From Zygnema cylindricum (lineage: Eukaryota; Streptophyta; Zygnematophyceae; Zygnematales; Zygnemataceae): a stretch of 64,000 nt of DNA. Below are positions 20,422-35,801 of the stretch, piece after piece. How positions within the stretch are numbered: position 1 is the first letter of the stretch; every line of letters begins with the position of its first letter. The notes under the pieces are model-generated. The model had not been told where the DNA came from and made no database searches. It worked only from the letters and a program-made list of their open reading frames with translations. The translations under genes and the position numbers were made by a program. The stretch covers positions 218,191 through 282,190 of the forward strand of contig JBBHKE010000817.1 of assembly GCA_037447655.1 (NCBI GenBank), written 5' to 3'.

Positions 20422-21445
20422 TTAAGGCACAACATACCCTTCTTTTCCATGTCTCTCTTTACCCTCCAAATCTTCCTCACGATAGCGGGGCAAAAATGGC
20501 TCATCAGATTCTTCCCTTGCTTGCTGTTCAGTTATGTATGGTGCATCCATGCCATGCCATTGAGTCACACACATGTCTGCAATCATAAGAACTGCTACCA
20601 CTAACGTTGTAGCCATTGTAATTATTGTGCCGGGCAACGCTCGTTCCGATGTCATGATATCCAAAAGCGACGAAACAGACCACAGAACCACCAAAATTAT
20701 TGTGGCAATCCAGAATGCGGTTCGGAGCAGAGCAAGTTTCGGCCCGCCGCGAGTTCTCGCTACACTTGCGCCGACTGCAAGTAAAAGATAGATAATCAGC
20801 TCAACTTGCTCAAGAATCGTCAATACGATTACGTTCGTTCCCATGTCTTTGCTTGATATCAGATCAATAATTCCAGAAATCGTAAGAAATATGGCCAATG
20901 TTGTTCCCACTAGCCACCAGGAGCCTTCCAGCCACATATGTACAGCTGAGCCGTGACGTGAAAGACAAGCAGCAAAGATTGCGAGGAGCATAAACGTGAG
21001 AACCATAATCTGTCGGACGATGACCAGAAGAGCGGTATCTGCTCCACCTGCGCCCCTTCCAGCCAGGGCATTCACAAACCCCATATCTGTTGTTGGGGTC
21101 AGGCATTGACAATTGTTACAAAACAAAAAAAATTGTAGACAACGAATTATTATTACAAAACAAAAGCATTTGTTATCGATTATAAAATAGAAAACGAAAC
21201 ATTTGCTGCAAAACAGGAAACCTTGTATGGCGGACTTCTATTTCTTTTTTTGCCTTACAGCAGACGGACCGATGAAACTCTCAATCATCTCTTCCCTTCA
21301 GATATCAAGCTGGATATCACTCCAAGGGATGAGCATTTCATAATGTATATAAATACAAGTGTCAAGTAAGATATTGGCACAGAAAAATTGTTTGTTCATA
21401 TCAAAAGAAATGAACGTAATTATTACCAGAATCTAAAGATTCCAT
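20422..21445 (-). CDS. Five-helix integral membrane protein, unknown function
   Basis: Proposed two-exon model: 21445-21427 (MESLDS plus one base, donor GTAATA) joined to 21086-20422, giving about 227 residues. The exon 2 acceptor (CAACAG) follows a T-rich tract and the phase matches. Hydrophobic segments are near ALLVIVRQIMVLTFMLLAIF, WWLVGTTLAIFLTISGII, VIVLTILEQVELIIYLLL, AFWIATIILVVLWSVSSLL and TIITMATTLVVAVLMIA, separated by short loops. The C-terminal tail is acidic and hydrophilic (EQQAREESDEPFLPRYREED), probably exposed. I do not recognise the family; the layout is reminiscent of small plant four/five-helix proteins but no diagnostic motif was seen. The large exon is fairly secure; the 19-base first exon is tentative. 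Confidence 0.55.
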
Positions 21446-22250
21446 CTTGACGCTGTGTGTGTATGCCTGGCTGCTTGTCCTTCACGAATACTTCAAGTCC
21501 TGCATCAGAAAGAAAAAATGAAAAGTTTAGTCAGCCTTATAAACTAGTCGTTCGGAAAATTTAACAGTTACAAACTCGAATAATATAGTTTGTTTCCATA
21601 CTTGAAAGGTGCAAAAACGCATACGTTATATCTGGTTAACCGGTACTATACGGATTTCTCGGGTACAATATGCATAGGGTAACCTGATATAACATTTCCA
21701 TAACTGTGCGTTTTTCCTGCAACAGCTTCAGAAAAAAAAAACTGAATAGAAAGGAAAAAAAAATCTCCAAATCAAATGAGACAATAAAGAAAAAGCAACT
21801 GTCGTTAAGGCATGATCGTCATATCTGCTACTATCAGGACACAAAGTCACAGCTTAAAAGTACATTCATTATATTATGTTCCACATTTCAAGTATTCTAG
21901 CTTGTCATCAATCGAATTAATATTGACACCAACAATGTTGAAAACGAAGCCATAGTTTTCCTCATCACCTTTTTCCCTACTCTCCGATGGCTCGTATCCT
22001 TTTCTTTCTGTGCTTTCCGTGTACTAAGTTACAAACTCGCAGCAATACTTGATTTAGCAAAGAGATGTAGTAGACGTTTCCTGGATATAGCATTGTACTT
22101 CCGTCCACGTGGATTTGCCAGTCAGTCTGACAACAGCGCACATGGAACAGTTCTCCCAGTTTCTCCGCGTGGCTTCCATACCTGAAAGCAGGCGTGTCAT
22201 TCTGCAAACGTGGCAGTTAAATTTTGCCTTTGGTATCTGCACTTTTCTGC

Positions 22251-22631
22251 TTAGCATAGTTCTTTGAATGCCACGCGTCCTGGTTTCCTAGAGCCGTGGT
22301 CCCGTGTACGGCCGCTCTGGAACCTTGATATCTTTTCTAGCCGTCGATGGATCGACTTGGGTTGGACGCCGCCTTGTACGGGGTGAAATTCAGCCGTCTG
22401 AGTTCCGTAATTTTTTCGTTGAGCATCTGTAAAAGGCGAGAAGATACGCTTTAGAATCTTTGACGCAGAATCTAGACTTCTGGAGCGTCCGATAGGGAGA
22501 GGGGAGCTACAGATTTCATCTTCCAAGTTGGCCATAGTCCCATGCGCATGTGCATGGCAACGGATTTGTCGCTTCGGCGGAAAATTCTTGATGAGAATCG
22601 CAATATGACGATTTGTATCTCCTCGATACAC
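22251..22631 (-). other. Open frame, possible 5' exon
   Basis: On the minus strand an ATG at about 22536 opens MANLEDEICSSPLPIGRSRS and stays open to a stop near 22251. Serine-rich start, basic end (RRLEKISRFQSGRTRD). It could be an upstream exon of the five-helix gene or chance. No homology recognised. Confidence 0.2.
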
Positions 22632-22694
22632 ATTACTACAGTACTGGCGCTTGCAATATTAAAATACGGCTCTGTACAGCACCGTACAGTACAG

Positions 22695-22912
22695 TACACC
22701 GCCAATCGTTATTAGCGTTGTGTACGCTAATTCCGTCCCGTTTTTTTTATTATTATTCTCAAATAGAATTATCCACACTATCTAAAAAACCCTAATTCCT
22801 AATTAGAATAGACGATTTCTTCGAAAATTTTCAAATTCCCAATTAGCGTAAACCACGCTATTTATTCGTACACGCTAAAAAAGCTTACACGCTAATAACG
22901 AATGGCGGTGTA
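22695..22912. mobile_element. TIR element A, 218 bp
   Basis: Begins TACACCGCCAATCGTTATTA and ends TAATAACGAATGGCGGTGTA. The inverted repeat continues outward as CAGTACAG/CTGTACTG, so the symmetric ends are about 30 bases. Non-coding interior with ACGCTAATT and TTAGCGTA motifs. It abuts element B eight bases to the right. Confidence 0.75.
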
Positions 22913-22920
22913 CTGTACTG

Positions 22921-23370
22921 TACACCGTGAATCGGTATTGGCGTAATGGACGCTATTTAAGGTACCTTTTTTTTTCCCCAAATTCTTAAACAGCATAAAT
23001 TATTCTGTTTTTTCTTTTACGTCATTTAGGGTTCTTTTCCAATTTTTATCATCTAAATAGAGTGTTGTACGGTCAGTTTCAGACCGTACAAAAATGTACC
23101 TTTTTAGTCTGACACGTAAATTAGTATAGCATGTACGGATAATTTAGATTCGCGACGGCGTACGATTTCTAATATTTTGTACGGATACATATACTAATAT
23201 GTATAATCGTACGGCGAATATTCCATTTTTGCTGTTCCCAAATTAGCATAAAAGCCGAAATTATAATACACCTTTTTTTTGAAAAATTTCAAATTCTTAA
23301 TTAGCATCAATTACGGTAAATTTTCTTCAACACTATTTAAAATTTGACACTAATAACGATTCCCGGTGTA
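22921..23370. mobile_element. TIR element B, 450 bp
   Basis: Begins TACACCGTGAATCGGTATTG and ends TAATAACGATTCCCGGTGTA. The first 190 bases or so are nearly identical to element C at 26694 (shared CCCCAAATTCTTAAACAGCA and the GTACGGTCAG...CCGTAC inner hairpin). Non-coding. Confidence 0.75.
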
Positions 23371-26004
<2,634 letters not shown>

Positions 26005-26099
26005 GTGAGAGAGGAGGCGATTGATTGCTGGTAGCTAGGAGGTGCTTCAGACTGGTCTTTCTCTCTTCGTTTTGCTCTATGTCTCTCCTTTCTCCCTCT

Positions 26100-26109
26100 N
26101 NNNNNNNNN
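26100..26109. other. Assembly gap (10 N)
   Basis: Ten undetermined bases 95 bases after GH9 exon 3. No GH9 exon is found to the right of it within the window, so the gap may hide more sequence than its size suggests, or may be a misjoin. Confidence 1.
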
Positions 26110-26693
26110 CTATTTTAACCTTTTCTTGGGATTTACCGCATTTTCTTTTTTGTCTTATTAAATACGACAAATTCTTAAACCCCTTTTTTTTTCTATGGAA
26201 TTTATCGCAGGCAATGCGATTATTACTAAGTGCCACATGACATGATTACAAAGATGATGTCCAAATTCCCAGCATTAATTCCTCGTAGCTATATCACAGT
26301 AGTTGTGAACATTGTTAGCTCGCACTTTGCATGTTAAAAATTCATCCATACATTTTAATCAATTAATGAGGTTTTAGACAGGTTTGACTTGCTAAATGGG
26401 ATTAAACTGATGGAAATGGCCTTCAGAAAAGTGAAAAATAAAAAACTCTTGAATGTGGAAACTTTTTCGATTGCTTGCCAAGTCGCTAGAATATTACACT
26501 ATTACCACTGAAAGTTTCACCCTCGTTTTTAGGGTAAATCGTTCAGTTTGGACAGATTTTGGAGTAATTAACTAATTTTACATACCTACTTAAAAATTGT
26601 ACGTTTCACGCTCGATTGTTACAAGTGTTGATGACACTATATCGATGCTCCTTAATTACGACCCTTAAACCTGTAGTAGAAACATTAGTACAG

Positions 26694-27234
26694 TACACCG
26701 TGAATCATTATTAGCGTAACGGACGCTATTTAAGGTATCTTTTTTTTTCCCCAAATTCTTAAACAGCATAAATTATTCTGTTTTTTCTTTTACGCCATTT
26801 AGGGTTCTTTTCCAATTTTATCATCTAAATAGAGTGTTGTACGGTTGGTGTTAGACCGTACAAAAATGTACCTTTTTAAGTGCGAAAGTATAATTAATGG
26901 GTTTTAGTAACCACGGACGCATGAGAATATGCGCTCTAAAAAGGGGATGCAATCGGGTTGTCAAAAATCATGTTCTCACATATTCGTCCGCCAACCGCGT
27001 TTCGACGGTGTGAACGTACGATTTGTGTACGATTTGTCAGATTTTTAACAGAACCTATATTAGTGTAGACAAGTTTGGGGCGGGTGTTTAAATTTTTTTA
27101 AATCCAAATTAGTATAAGTAATATCCAGTATGTATGTTTTTTTTGAAAAAATCCAAATTCTCAATTAGCGTAAATAACGGTAATTGTTCCTACACGCTAA
27201 AGAAACCTTTACGCGAATAATGATTCACGGTGCA
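26694..27234. mobile_element. TIR element C, 541 bp
   Basis: Begins TACACCGTGAATCATTATTA and ends AATGATTCACGGTGCA (last TA decayed to CA). Left part nearly identical to element B. Contains the GTACGGTTGG...GACCGTAC hairpin and the block GGACGCATGAGAATATGCGC, which also occurs near 39028. Non-coding. Confidence 0.75.
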
Positions 27235-27271
27235 GTATCTCATTTACCTCATCATGGTCACTGTTTAGTTA

Positions 27272-28043
27272 GGGTATGGTCCCATGTACTTGTAGCTTAG
27301 CGAACTTTGTATTTTAGCGCGGATTCGGCGGACCCGGATTTCAGGTGTCTCTATGTGTTTACTCGAAATTGTTACTCAAGTTTGTGACGATTGTATACGT
27401 CGACAACGCCCGCGACGGCTGTCAACGTGTACAATCTATCTTGCCGCACCTTATTTTCTCGAAACTTTTTGAAGCGTCGCAAGACACATCGTAATTTTTG
27501 AAACGATTTGGTATGTCGCATGTCATTGCGTGACATCGTAGACGTACAGCCTTGCAGCCGTGGCTGTACGACATGCCTTTGCGTAAACCTCACCTGTCAG
27601 GCCGCCATGACTTCGCAGATTTTTCACCGTCGCAGATTTTTCAACTTTGCGTGAAATAACACTGCAGGCTCGAGACCCCTGCAAAAAAAAAAACCGTACA
27701 ATGTCCATGCGAACAAAAACGAGCAGCACTGTACTTTTTCAGTCGTCAAAAACTTCGGAAAAAAGTTCACACGTGGGAATATGGATTCCTATTTGTGTAA
27801 ATGGTTCTACTTTTCTTAAAACACGTTTCCGATGTCGTTTATGATAAGTTTGAAGATAACGTGACAGTGGGTTGAAAAAACACAAAACGACAAATTTTGT
27901 ACATCCTAAATTCGAGAATGACGCAAATTGTACTTTACAAATTTGCGATTTGTTCGTACGGTTTCAATTTAGGCAGTACGGCGCTAAGTTTGGAAGGAAA
28001 ACGACATAAATAACCCGAACTTAGCCCACATGGGGCCGTACCC
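27272..28043. mobile_element. TIR element with GGGTATGG/CCGTACCC ends
   Basis: Ends GGGTATGGTCCCATGT and ACATGGGGCCGTACCC are inverted. The interior aligns along its length with the element at 39861-40639 (shared CGGCGGACCCGGATTTC, ACGATTGTATACGTCGACAA and CGAGACCCCTGCAAAAAAA-like blocks). No transposase frame was seen. Confidence 0.65.
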
Positions 28044-28640
28044 TTGGTGTCAAATAACTGTAATTGAGAGTAAAATAGTGTGATGAACGAGCCGTATAAG
28101 TCCGTACCATAATTGCTTTTTATTCCGTACATAACGAAGTATCATCTAGCAGCGTCGACACGTGGAAGTGAGTGGCGTCGACGAAACTTCCTCAGATTTG
28201 ATTCACGAATTCACCCATGTTACTAAGCGCGACGTGACCGTCCGATCGGCAAACATCGATCCCAATCGAACCGTTTATTCTAATTGACAAAACCGTCTGT
28301 CCGTCTGCTCGAACTTTTTCCACGTTTGTGATCTTCTGCCTGTCAGTCTTTGTTTTTGCGATTGCCTGCGTGAATGCCAAACAAACAGTTTTTTTCTGCC
28401 AGGCAAGCCATTTTTTCGGTTTTTTTTGCTGAGGTTTCTTTTCTTTTGCCGAAGTTTTTTTTTTAACCGGGCAGTCATTCTACTTCTTTTTTCAATTTTT
28501 TGCCACAGGTGCCATGAGTTTCGCGATTCTTCCGACGTTTGTGATTGGTTGCGTGAGCGCCGGGCATTCAGTTTTTTTTTTTTTATGCCGCCACGGCCGT
28601 AAGTTTTCACTATTTTAGCACGACGCAGCAGTGAATCGCG

Positions 28641-28858
28641 CACCGTGAAACGTAATTAGCGTTAATAAAATTTTCACCACCGAAAACATATTTCTCCGTA
28701 CACACTTGTCGGATTTTCAAATTTGAGACCGCCAATTGGAAGCTGAGAATCTTACCTTTCAATAGCAACCGTCAGATACACAATCCGACATGTGTGTATG
28801 GAGAAAATATGTTTTAGGAGAAAAAAAAGATTAACGTTAACTAGGATTCACGGTTGTA
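28641..28858. mobile_element. TIR element H with a second inner inverted repeat
   Basis: Outer ends CACCGTGAAACGTAATTAGC and AACTAGGATTCACGGTTG belong to the family. An inner inverted pair (ACATATTTCTCCGTACACAC / GTGTGTATGGAGAAAATATG) makes it a long potential hairpin. The centre (GAGACCGCCAATTGGAAG) is shared with 29149-29360 and 52780-52942. Confidence 0.65.
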
Positions 28859-29148
28859 TTATCAATGTAAAGAAACAAAAAGTGTCATTAACTCTAGTTG
28901 AGGTTCAAGGGTCCTAACGCCAACAAAACATCGACGCTAATTTAATAATCTATACATCTAACACTAATTTGAATACACATTCCGATATAGTGTCGCCGCT
29001 AAGCCTGCGTTCACATAGTCAAAGTTTGAACATGTGAGAACAGGTTCGCACTATTTTCCCTCGTCTTTACTACTAGGAATAAAATATGAGTGCATTTTCC
29101 CGTGTCAACGCCACTCACTTTCCCTTCTCAACGCCATTATCTGCACTA

Positions 29149-29360
29149 TACTGGTATCGTTATTAGTGTTGGTATTCTTTTTGCCATTTAAAACATCTTT
29201 TCTCCGCCCACAATTGTCCAATTTTCAATTTAAGACCGCCAATCGGAAGATGAGAATGTTACCTTTCAATCGCAACCGTCAGATCCAAAATCCGACAAGT
29301 GTGTACGGAGGAAAGATGTTGGCGAAATAAACATTAACACTAATAACGATTCGCGGTGTA
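29149..29360. mobile_element. TIR element I, relative of H
   Basis: Begins TACTGGTATCGTTATTAGTG and ends ACACTAATAACGATTCGCGG followed by TGTA. Same hairpin layout as H (ACATCTTTTCTCCGCCCACA / TGTGTACGGAGGAAAGATGT). Confidence 0.65.
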
Positions 29361-31252
29361 GCGTAAATGAAGAATTTAGGGGCGCCGAATTAGTGTTATC
29401 AACATTAACACCAATTCAAGGTGTAGCAATAACAAGTTTGGGGGAAATAACGCGAACTTGTTCTCACATGTTCAAACGTCGACTATGTGAACGCAGCCTA
29501 CTTTTGAAATTGCACTGCCAAACAGTATCATCCACCTCGTACTCAAAACGTAAAATACTGTGCAAGTAGCACTACTTGTGCATGGTCAATATTAAAGAAA
29601 AAAAAACAAAAATAGAAGCCGAATTCAATTGATCTGTAATATAAAAGGTTGTCGAGCGTTCCTGCATCTTCCCTCTTGCCATAAAATCATTAACACCGTC
29701 AGTGAACATTCTTTTTTACCAATCCACATATCATTTTTTTTGGGAAAAACTAGAGCCCAGAAACAAATTTTCTACTGGACATTCATTGCAACCCTTTCGC
29801 AATGTGCTATTCATGACTTTCTTTTAACAGTTATGATACAATATATTTCTATTTCAACCACCAATGATCAAATAAAAAGAAAGAAAAAAAAATCGATAGA
29901 ATAGCAACTAATAATACTGCACATCTTCACAAAAGTGAGCAAATATTTTGGCAAAGAATAAAAATGTAATTTCTGGTGCAGCAGACTTTCTCCCAAATTA
30001 ACGAATAACAGTCACAATTAGGAAACGAAAAAAAAATCCTATTGTCAGCTAATTATGAAATAAATGTTCACATCCAATAGTCAAATTACTTCTAAAAGCA
30101 CGTTCCACATCACAGTCCCTTAAACTTTCCCCCCATACTATACATTTATTAAACAATTATTTCAGGTATACTACTACATTTCCAATTGATTACGTGCATT
30201 GAAACCATATTACAGTTTTTTTCCGATATTTTTCTGGTTTTTTTTCAATTTGAATTTCAATTTTCAGGCAATAACTATAATGAGCATATAAATAACATCA
30301 GTATGAAAACTTAGTAGAAAGTATTGAGAATAAAAGTAGCCCCATCCTCAAAAACCTTTCATCACAGTAGCAAAATAAAATAAAAAAAACAAATACAAAA
30401 AAAAAAACAAGAAAACTTTTAATTTAAACCCCTTACACATTGAACAACTCCTGGAATTTAAAATGATTACAAAATATGACATTCAAATGTTAAAGAAACA
30501 ATCTGTCTTCTGTTTTTTTCTGTCTAACCTACTTCGACATTTATGTACAAGGAATTATCCATCCCACAACCCCCCCCCCCCCCCCCCCCCCCCAAAAAAA
30601 AACACTAAAAATGAAATCCTAAAAAAAAAAAAAAAACAGGAGACACGAAAATAGAAAGTATTGTACAAAATCGTATCTATGGTCCTATCTCAGTAATGTC
30701 GTCGAATAATTGGAGCTTCTTTACTTTTCGGCCAATAATAATAACAATAAATGTTCTTCCAACAAAAATAATTTTCCAAGCCATTGTCAATTAAAATTTT
30801 AAGGACAATTTTCTCGAGGAAAACCAATTTTGCAAAGACTTTTCTTCCCATTTTTGGATATACATCATAAAAATCTATATACCCATCACCTCCATTTTTG
30901 GTATGACGGAGTCTTACTACTAACTATTGCATAGATCTTTATATATTTACCCGATTATGAAGAAACCCAGGAGCTTATAATTGCTTCCCAAACAAATACT
31001 TTAATTCTTTGTACCACATTTCCGGACCATTGAAGTTGATAACTTCATAAATGGACCGCCGATATTGACAATTACAGAAATTATATCACATATCGAAACT
31101 TATATGTAGGTACAAAACTTCGACTTTGTTATACCGATCATCTTCAAATTGAATCCTATCTGATAAAAACGACTCAATTATACAAATCTTTTCAAGGTAT
31201 AATCGTCTCGAGTAAAAGATAATCCCTGAGAACAGAGTAGTTAACAGAAAGT
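29361..31252. other. Interval without recognised gene
   Basis: Very AT-rich and downstream of the ATPase gene. It holds TIR debris near 29385-29425, a 24-C run (30570-30593) followed by A-runs, and no frame with coding character. Mononucleotide runs here are sites of likely assembly error. Confidence 0.6.
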
Positions 31253-34200
31253 TTAACGAGGACGCAATCCTCGAGGTCCCCTTTTGCTACCTCTCTTTCC
31301 AAAGGAGGGAGTTGATGTGAGACCAAATTCTTCATCGTAATCCTCTAAGGCTCCTCTTCTACTGCCGGTAAGACTGAGAACAGCACGCTCATTTATGGTC
31401 ATCTCCTTGTCCGGGACGTGACCTGATCAGAAACAGACAAGAAAACACATTATACAATGTAATCTCAATGGTACCAAAGAACAGAAAACCTCGGTCTCAA
31501 AAACATTTCCTTGAAAAGGCATTACAAGTTCCTCAAAAAAACCATTTTCCTAAATGAAAAGCATACAAGTTCCTCAAAAAGACTTAGTTCCCAGAAAAAA
31601 AAACCAATTCCTTCAAAAAAAACTTACCGAGTTTAGCTGCCCAGCTATACGTTTTGTCAACTGCATCATCAGCACTTGGAGTTGTCATTCCAGTCGAAGG
31701 ATTTCCCAAACTGTACTCATAGGCCCCATCGAGACGACCATTTCCACAGCTGTCATAAAGCTTCCTCTCCACAAGAACCTTGTACTCAGCGTCTCGAGTG
31801 CGAACCTGTTTACCAGTAAACAGACCAGTAAGTTTCTTTGTAAAGATTTATTTTTAAACTTTTAGGATTTTCCAGGGAAAAATAGATATCCACACCTGAA
31901 GGTTATCGAACGTGAATAAATAGCTCCACAATACCAGCTATTCACATGCTCAATAACCCTCATTGCCACATACATCATTTTGTCTTCGATTACTGTCTTT
32001 AACAGTCTTAAAAATGTAGAAAAAATGGTTTCAGCGTTCATTATCACTGTATTAGTATACAAAGGGGTAAAGTGACTTTACAAAGAGTTAAGAGTGGCTT
32101 TAAACTACGTAGATATAATGACCAACATAAAAAAAACATTGGACAAAAAAAAACAAATAATCGAAAAAACATGAGACATTCACATGCACACGACAATCAA
32201 ATCTCACCTCCACGTAAGGTCTCTTGCCATGAAGAAGAGCATCCACACTTTTATCGGTCTGCAAAAAAGAATCAAAACTAAGGTAATTAGAATCACACAA
32301 CAACATTGACCCCATTCCCATTCTCTTTCGCTTTCCCATTTGGATTTTTTTCTTAATGACATGTGTCCAGCTAGCCCGAACAGAACTTTCCTTCCCGATC
32401 CTGTACAATACTCAAATACAACCCCTCCAAGCAAACTCCAGGGAAAAAAAACCCCTGTCTTTACATAAAAGAATATGCTTGATGTGAGGACTAACAACTT
32501 CAATTTCAGCCTACAAAGAAAAAGGAGGCCGACTACTATTCCTGGTCCTTCTCGATAGGCTCTACCTCGGAAAGTCTGATAATGTTTGAGGTTATACAAA
32601 CCTCCTCGCAGAATCAAGTTACAACATCAACTCATATCATAACAAAACTTAAAAAATTCTTCAGACATATCAGCTCTCTTACCGCATGTGCCACCCAGAA
32701 AGAACGCTCTCTCATTTCGATCAAAAGAGGAAAAGTCGGAGGGGCTTTCCTCTCCAATACACTCTTCTGGGTACCCCTAGCACGTGCCTCATCATCTCCA
32801 AGAGTAACAGTCTGTACACCACCAACCTGTCGAGCAAAAGGAAATTCGACTCAGAAAAAAATGTTATTCTTATTATGAATCATTTGCAGAGGATGCATAA
32901 ACACATGTCGGTAAAGATAAAACATTCACATTCGCATTCCCCTTACCCTTTGTTTGAAATAATTGCAAATCTGAACATAGAACCTTCAATGTCAACAGTA
33001 ACATTTTTTCCACTTTTAAGGGGATAACAACCGACACACGGAAGCCCTACTCCAACAAAATCTCACCAAAAACGATAACCAAACAGAAATAAGAATGTTC
33101 AAAAACCCTAAAAAACCTTTATAAAAGTTTTTCTTTACAAACTTACCAAGTCACATAACGTTGGGTTTTTTATCAGATTTTCCAGCATCTGGCCATGGGC
33201 AGTCCCTACAAGCATCACTCCTCGCTCGGCAATAGTGCGACAGGCAAGGGCTTCAGCTTCTGTTCCAATTTCATCCACAATAACCACTTCTGGCATGTGA
33301 TTTTCAACTGCTTCCACCATTATTTTGTGTTGAAGGGCGGGATCAGGAACTTGCATTCTTCGAGCTCCTCCAATTGCTGGATGTGGGACATCTCCATCCC
33401 CTCCAATCTCATTGCTAGTGTCCACGATTACCTACAAGAGAGAGGAAGACAGGGGGAGGAGGAGGAGATCAATATGACAATAGGTTAATTTAGGTCGAGT
33501 AGCTGCTCAAACTGCAAAAATAAGTAATTTATGACAAAGACAGTAGTCGAGCAATAGAGATAGTTGAGAGAAAAGGAGACAGAAAGGGAAGTAAAAGGAG
33601 GGGGGGAAGATAATATACACAGTATTAGTGGCATGGTCAAACATTTACTCCAGTTGCAAGGCCTATTCTAGAGTGGCAAAAATAAAGAAAATCTCACAAG
33701 ACAGTTCGACAAAGATAAAAGATATGGACAATGCATAAACAACATGGAAAATTACACTGCAAAAACAGCCATTAATCGCCAATCCAATTATTCTGGTCTA
33801 GCCTTTAAAATTCAGTGAGCAAGTTCTCAGCCTAAAATTTTGAACCAATAAAGAACACTGAAAACGCAACGTCTCCTAAAAACCAGAAAGAAAAAACATG
33901 AGCCGACATCCTATCAAAGTTCAGAGGAGAGACCCACCACTCGTTTATGAAAATCATCAGCCAAAACTCGCGCTATCTCTCGAATGACTGTCGTCTTCCC
34001 CACTCCAGGTCTGGAATAACAAAGTTGTCAAGGTTCAGAGCGAGGCATACAATTTTTCTTGGTTATGAAGGATACACATAAGACAAAACTTTCACATGAA
34101 GTAATTCTTTTTTAATCTTCCATTTAATTAACAGTACATACAACTTTTTATCGTGGAAGAGATGCAATGGAAGCTTCACTTCAGTTGACCACATTCCACT

Positions 34201-35801
34201 ACTAAATTACCGATGAAATCCATAAATTATTAAATAGTATAGCCATCACGTTACAACAACAACAAAAAAAAATAGCACAGAGAGGTAAACTTTACACTGC
34301 AGCATATGAACAATATATTAACTAAGCATGACACCAAACCACCAATGTCACCCATTTATTCCTTATATTCTACAGAGATAGAGACATTACCAAGCAGGAC
34401 AAAAAACTAACAACGCCACTGATTTATTCCTCAACTTTCTGTAAAACACAGACAAAAACAGAGACAAAAAAAACTAAAGAGAAAAAAAGACAATCAGGCA
34501 TCAATAAGACTGACTAAATTATACCTGCCAAGAAACAGTAAACTTTGCCCTCCTCCCAGGACATCCCTGATCATGTCCACGTGTCCCGTTACGGCTCGTC
34601 CTACTCGGCATGTGAGACCAACTATGGCACCTTTCCTGTTTCGAATGGCCGAGATTCGATGTAAAGTTCCTTCTACGCCTGCTCGATTGTCACCCCCAAA
34701 TTCTCCAACAGAATCCTTTGCCGCCGCCAAATCCTCACTCGTCACCTGCAATTTTACCACCTCTCATCCCAAATTAGGATATACTGGATTCATATGAATA
34801 CAAACTGGATTTATACTTAAGTATACTGGATACGTATTAGGATATACCGGATTCATAGATTCACTGCAAAGACATGGGATTCAGAATGTACTCTCGCTCT
34901 TGCATTACACAAGAGCCATTATCAAAAAGGTAAACAACAGTTACAACCCCTTCTAATGGAAAAACAATAAACAAAACAGGGTAGATCTACAAACTGGTAC
35001 CATGAACCGAGTTGATCTGCGATTATTGGTGTTAGATACATTAGACTACAAATAATACTTCGTGACAACTAGCTTTTTTAATACCAACCTTCCAGGTTTC
35101 TGAGGTTCATCGAAGCAAATGTTGAAAAAACCGCAAGACTCTCCTGAAAAAGGCTAATCATTTAACCTTTTTTGCCTGAGGCCATCTGCATTCGCAACTC
35201 CGTTTGCAGGCTATTAGATTGGCTTATAGATTATCTGAGAACGCCAATTCGAGATAAAACTAGGGGCCAGAAAATGCACCTCTTCATCTCTGAGATATTC
35301 ACCACCACCATCCCCAAGAAAGCGAGCTTCGGGGCGTCGTCCCAGATCCAGTACAACCTGAAAAAACAGAAACCCACCCTTTTTTCATTTTTTTCTTTTT
35401 TCACATGCTAGCTTAACCTATCTCTAATAAAATGAACAAAAAAAAAAAATGGACGCATGGCTCTCCGTTTACAATACTCACATACCCCTTCATTTACAAA
35501 AAAACACTGCTTTACTCTGAATGTTAATCCAACCTGTTCTACATTTAAAAATGCTTGAAGACATACTTAAAACAGGCTACCATAATAAAACGGTTAAGAT
35601 GCAACAGAAAGAGAGAAAAAGAGAGAGAGGGGGAGAGAGAGAGAGAGAGCATTTTCAGCTGCATAGAGTTTCAGCAAACAAATTATGCATGTCACCTCCA
35701 AAAAAGTGTTAATGTCATTTGTCATCAAAAGCGTGTACCTCTAACAACTCGCTCCGTCTGGAATGTTGCAACAGCTTGTCACGAAGGTCCTCAGGCAAAC
35801 A
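31253..35801 (-). CDS. Ycf45/SPD1-like plastid P-loop ATPase (5' end missing)
   Basis: Related to plant SPD1 (needed for seedling plastid development) and algal/cyanobacterial Ycf45. Nine exons in phase: 35801-35739, 35357-35280, 34745-34525, 34010-33938, 33431-33147, 32826-32683, 32258-32208, 31805-31628 and 31422-31253 (1263 bases, 420 residues plus stop). Exon 1 found opens [21 protein letters not shown], then [36 protein letters not shown], the Walker A motif GRPGVGKTT (split by an intron), [15 protein letters not shown], a Walker B-like [14 protein letters not shown] and [20 protein letters not shown]. The C-terminus is basic ([15 protein letters not shown]). The N-terminal transit-peptide exon should lie upstream between 35.8 and about 38.6 kb but was not identified. 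Probably acts in plastids. Family call strong, organelle inferred. Confidence 0.88.
31480..31628 (-). repeat. Tandem repeat starting at an ATPase donor
   Basis: From the donor of exon 31805-31628, T-rich units resembling TTTTTTTGAGGAACTTGTA repeat three to four times into the intron. The first unit includes the bases right after the GTAAG. It resembles the junction-derived arrays of the other genes but no exon bases are clearly copied. Confidence 0.45.
35605..35652 (+). repeat. GA microsatellite
   Basis: AGAGAGAGGGGGAGAGAGAG-type low complexity in the ATPase intron near its first identified exon. Confidence 0.9.

Noticed and set aside
28275-28643. Lys/Arg-rich minus-strand frame
   Set aside because: Composition follows T-runs on the plus strand; no domain or splice context.
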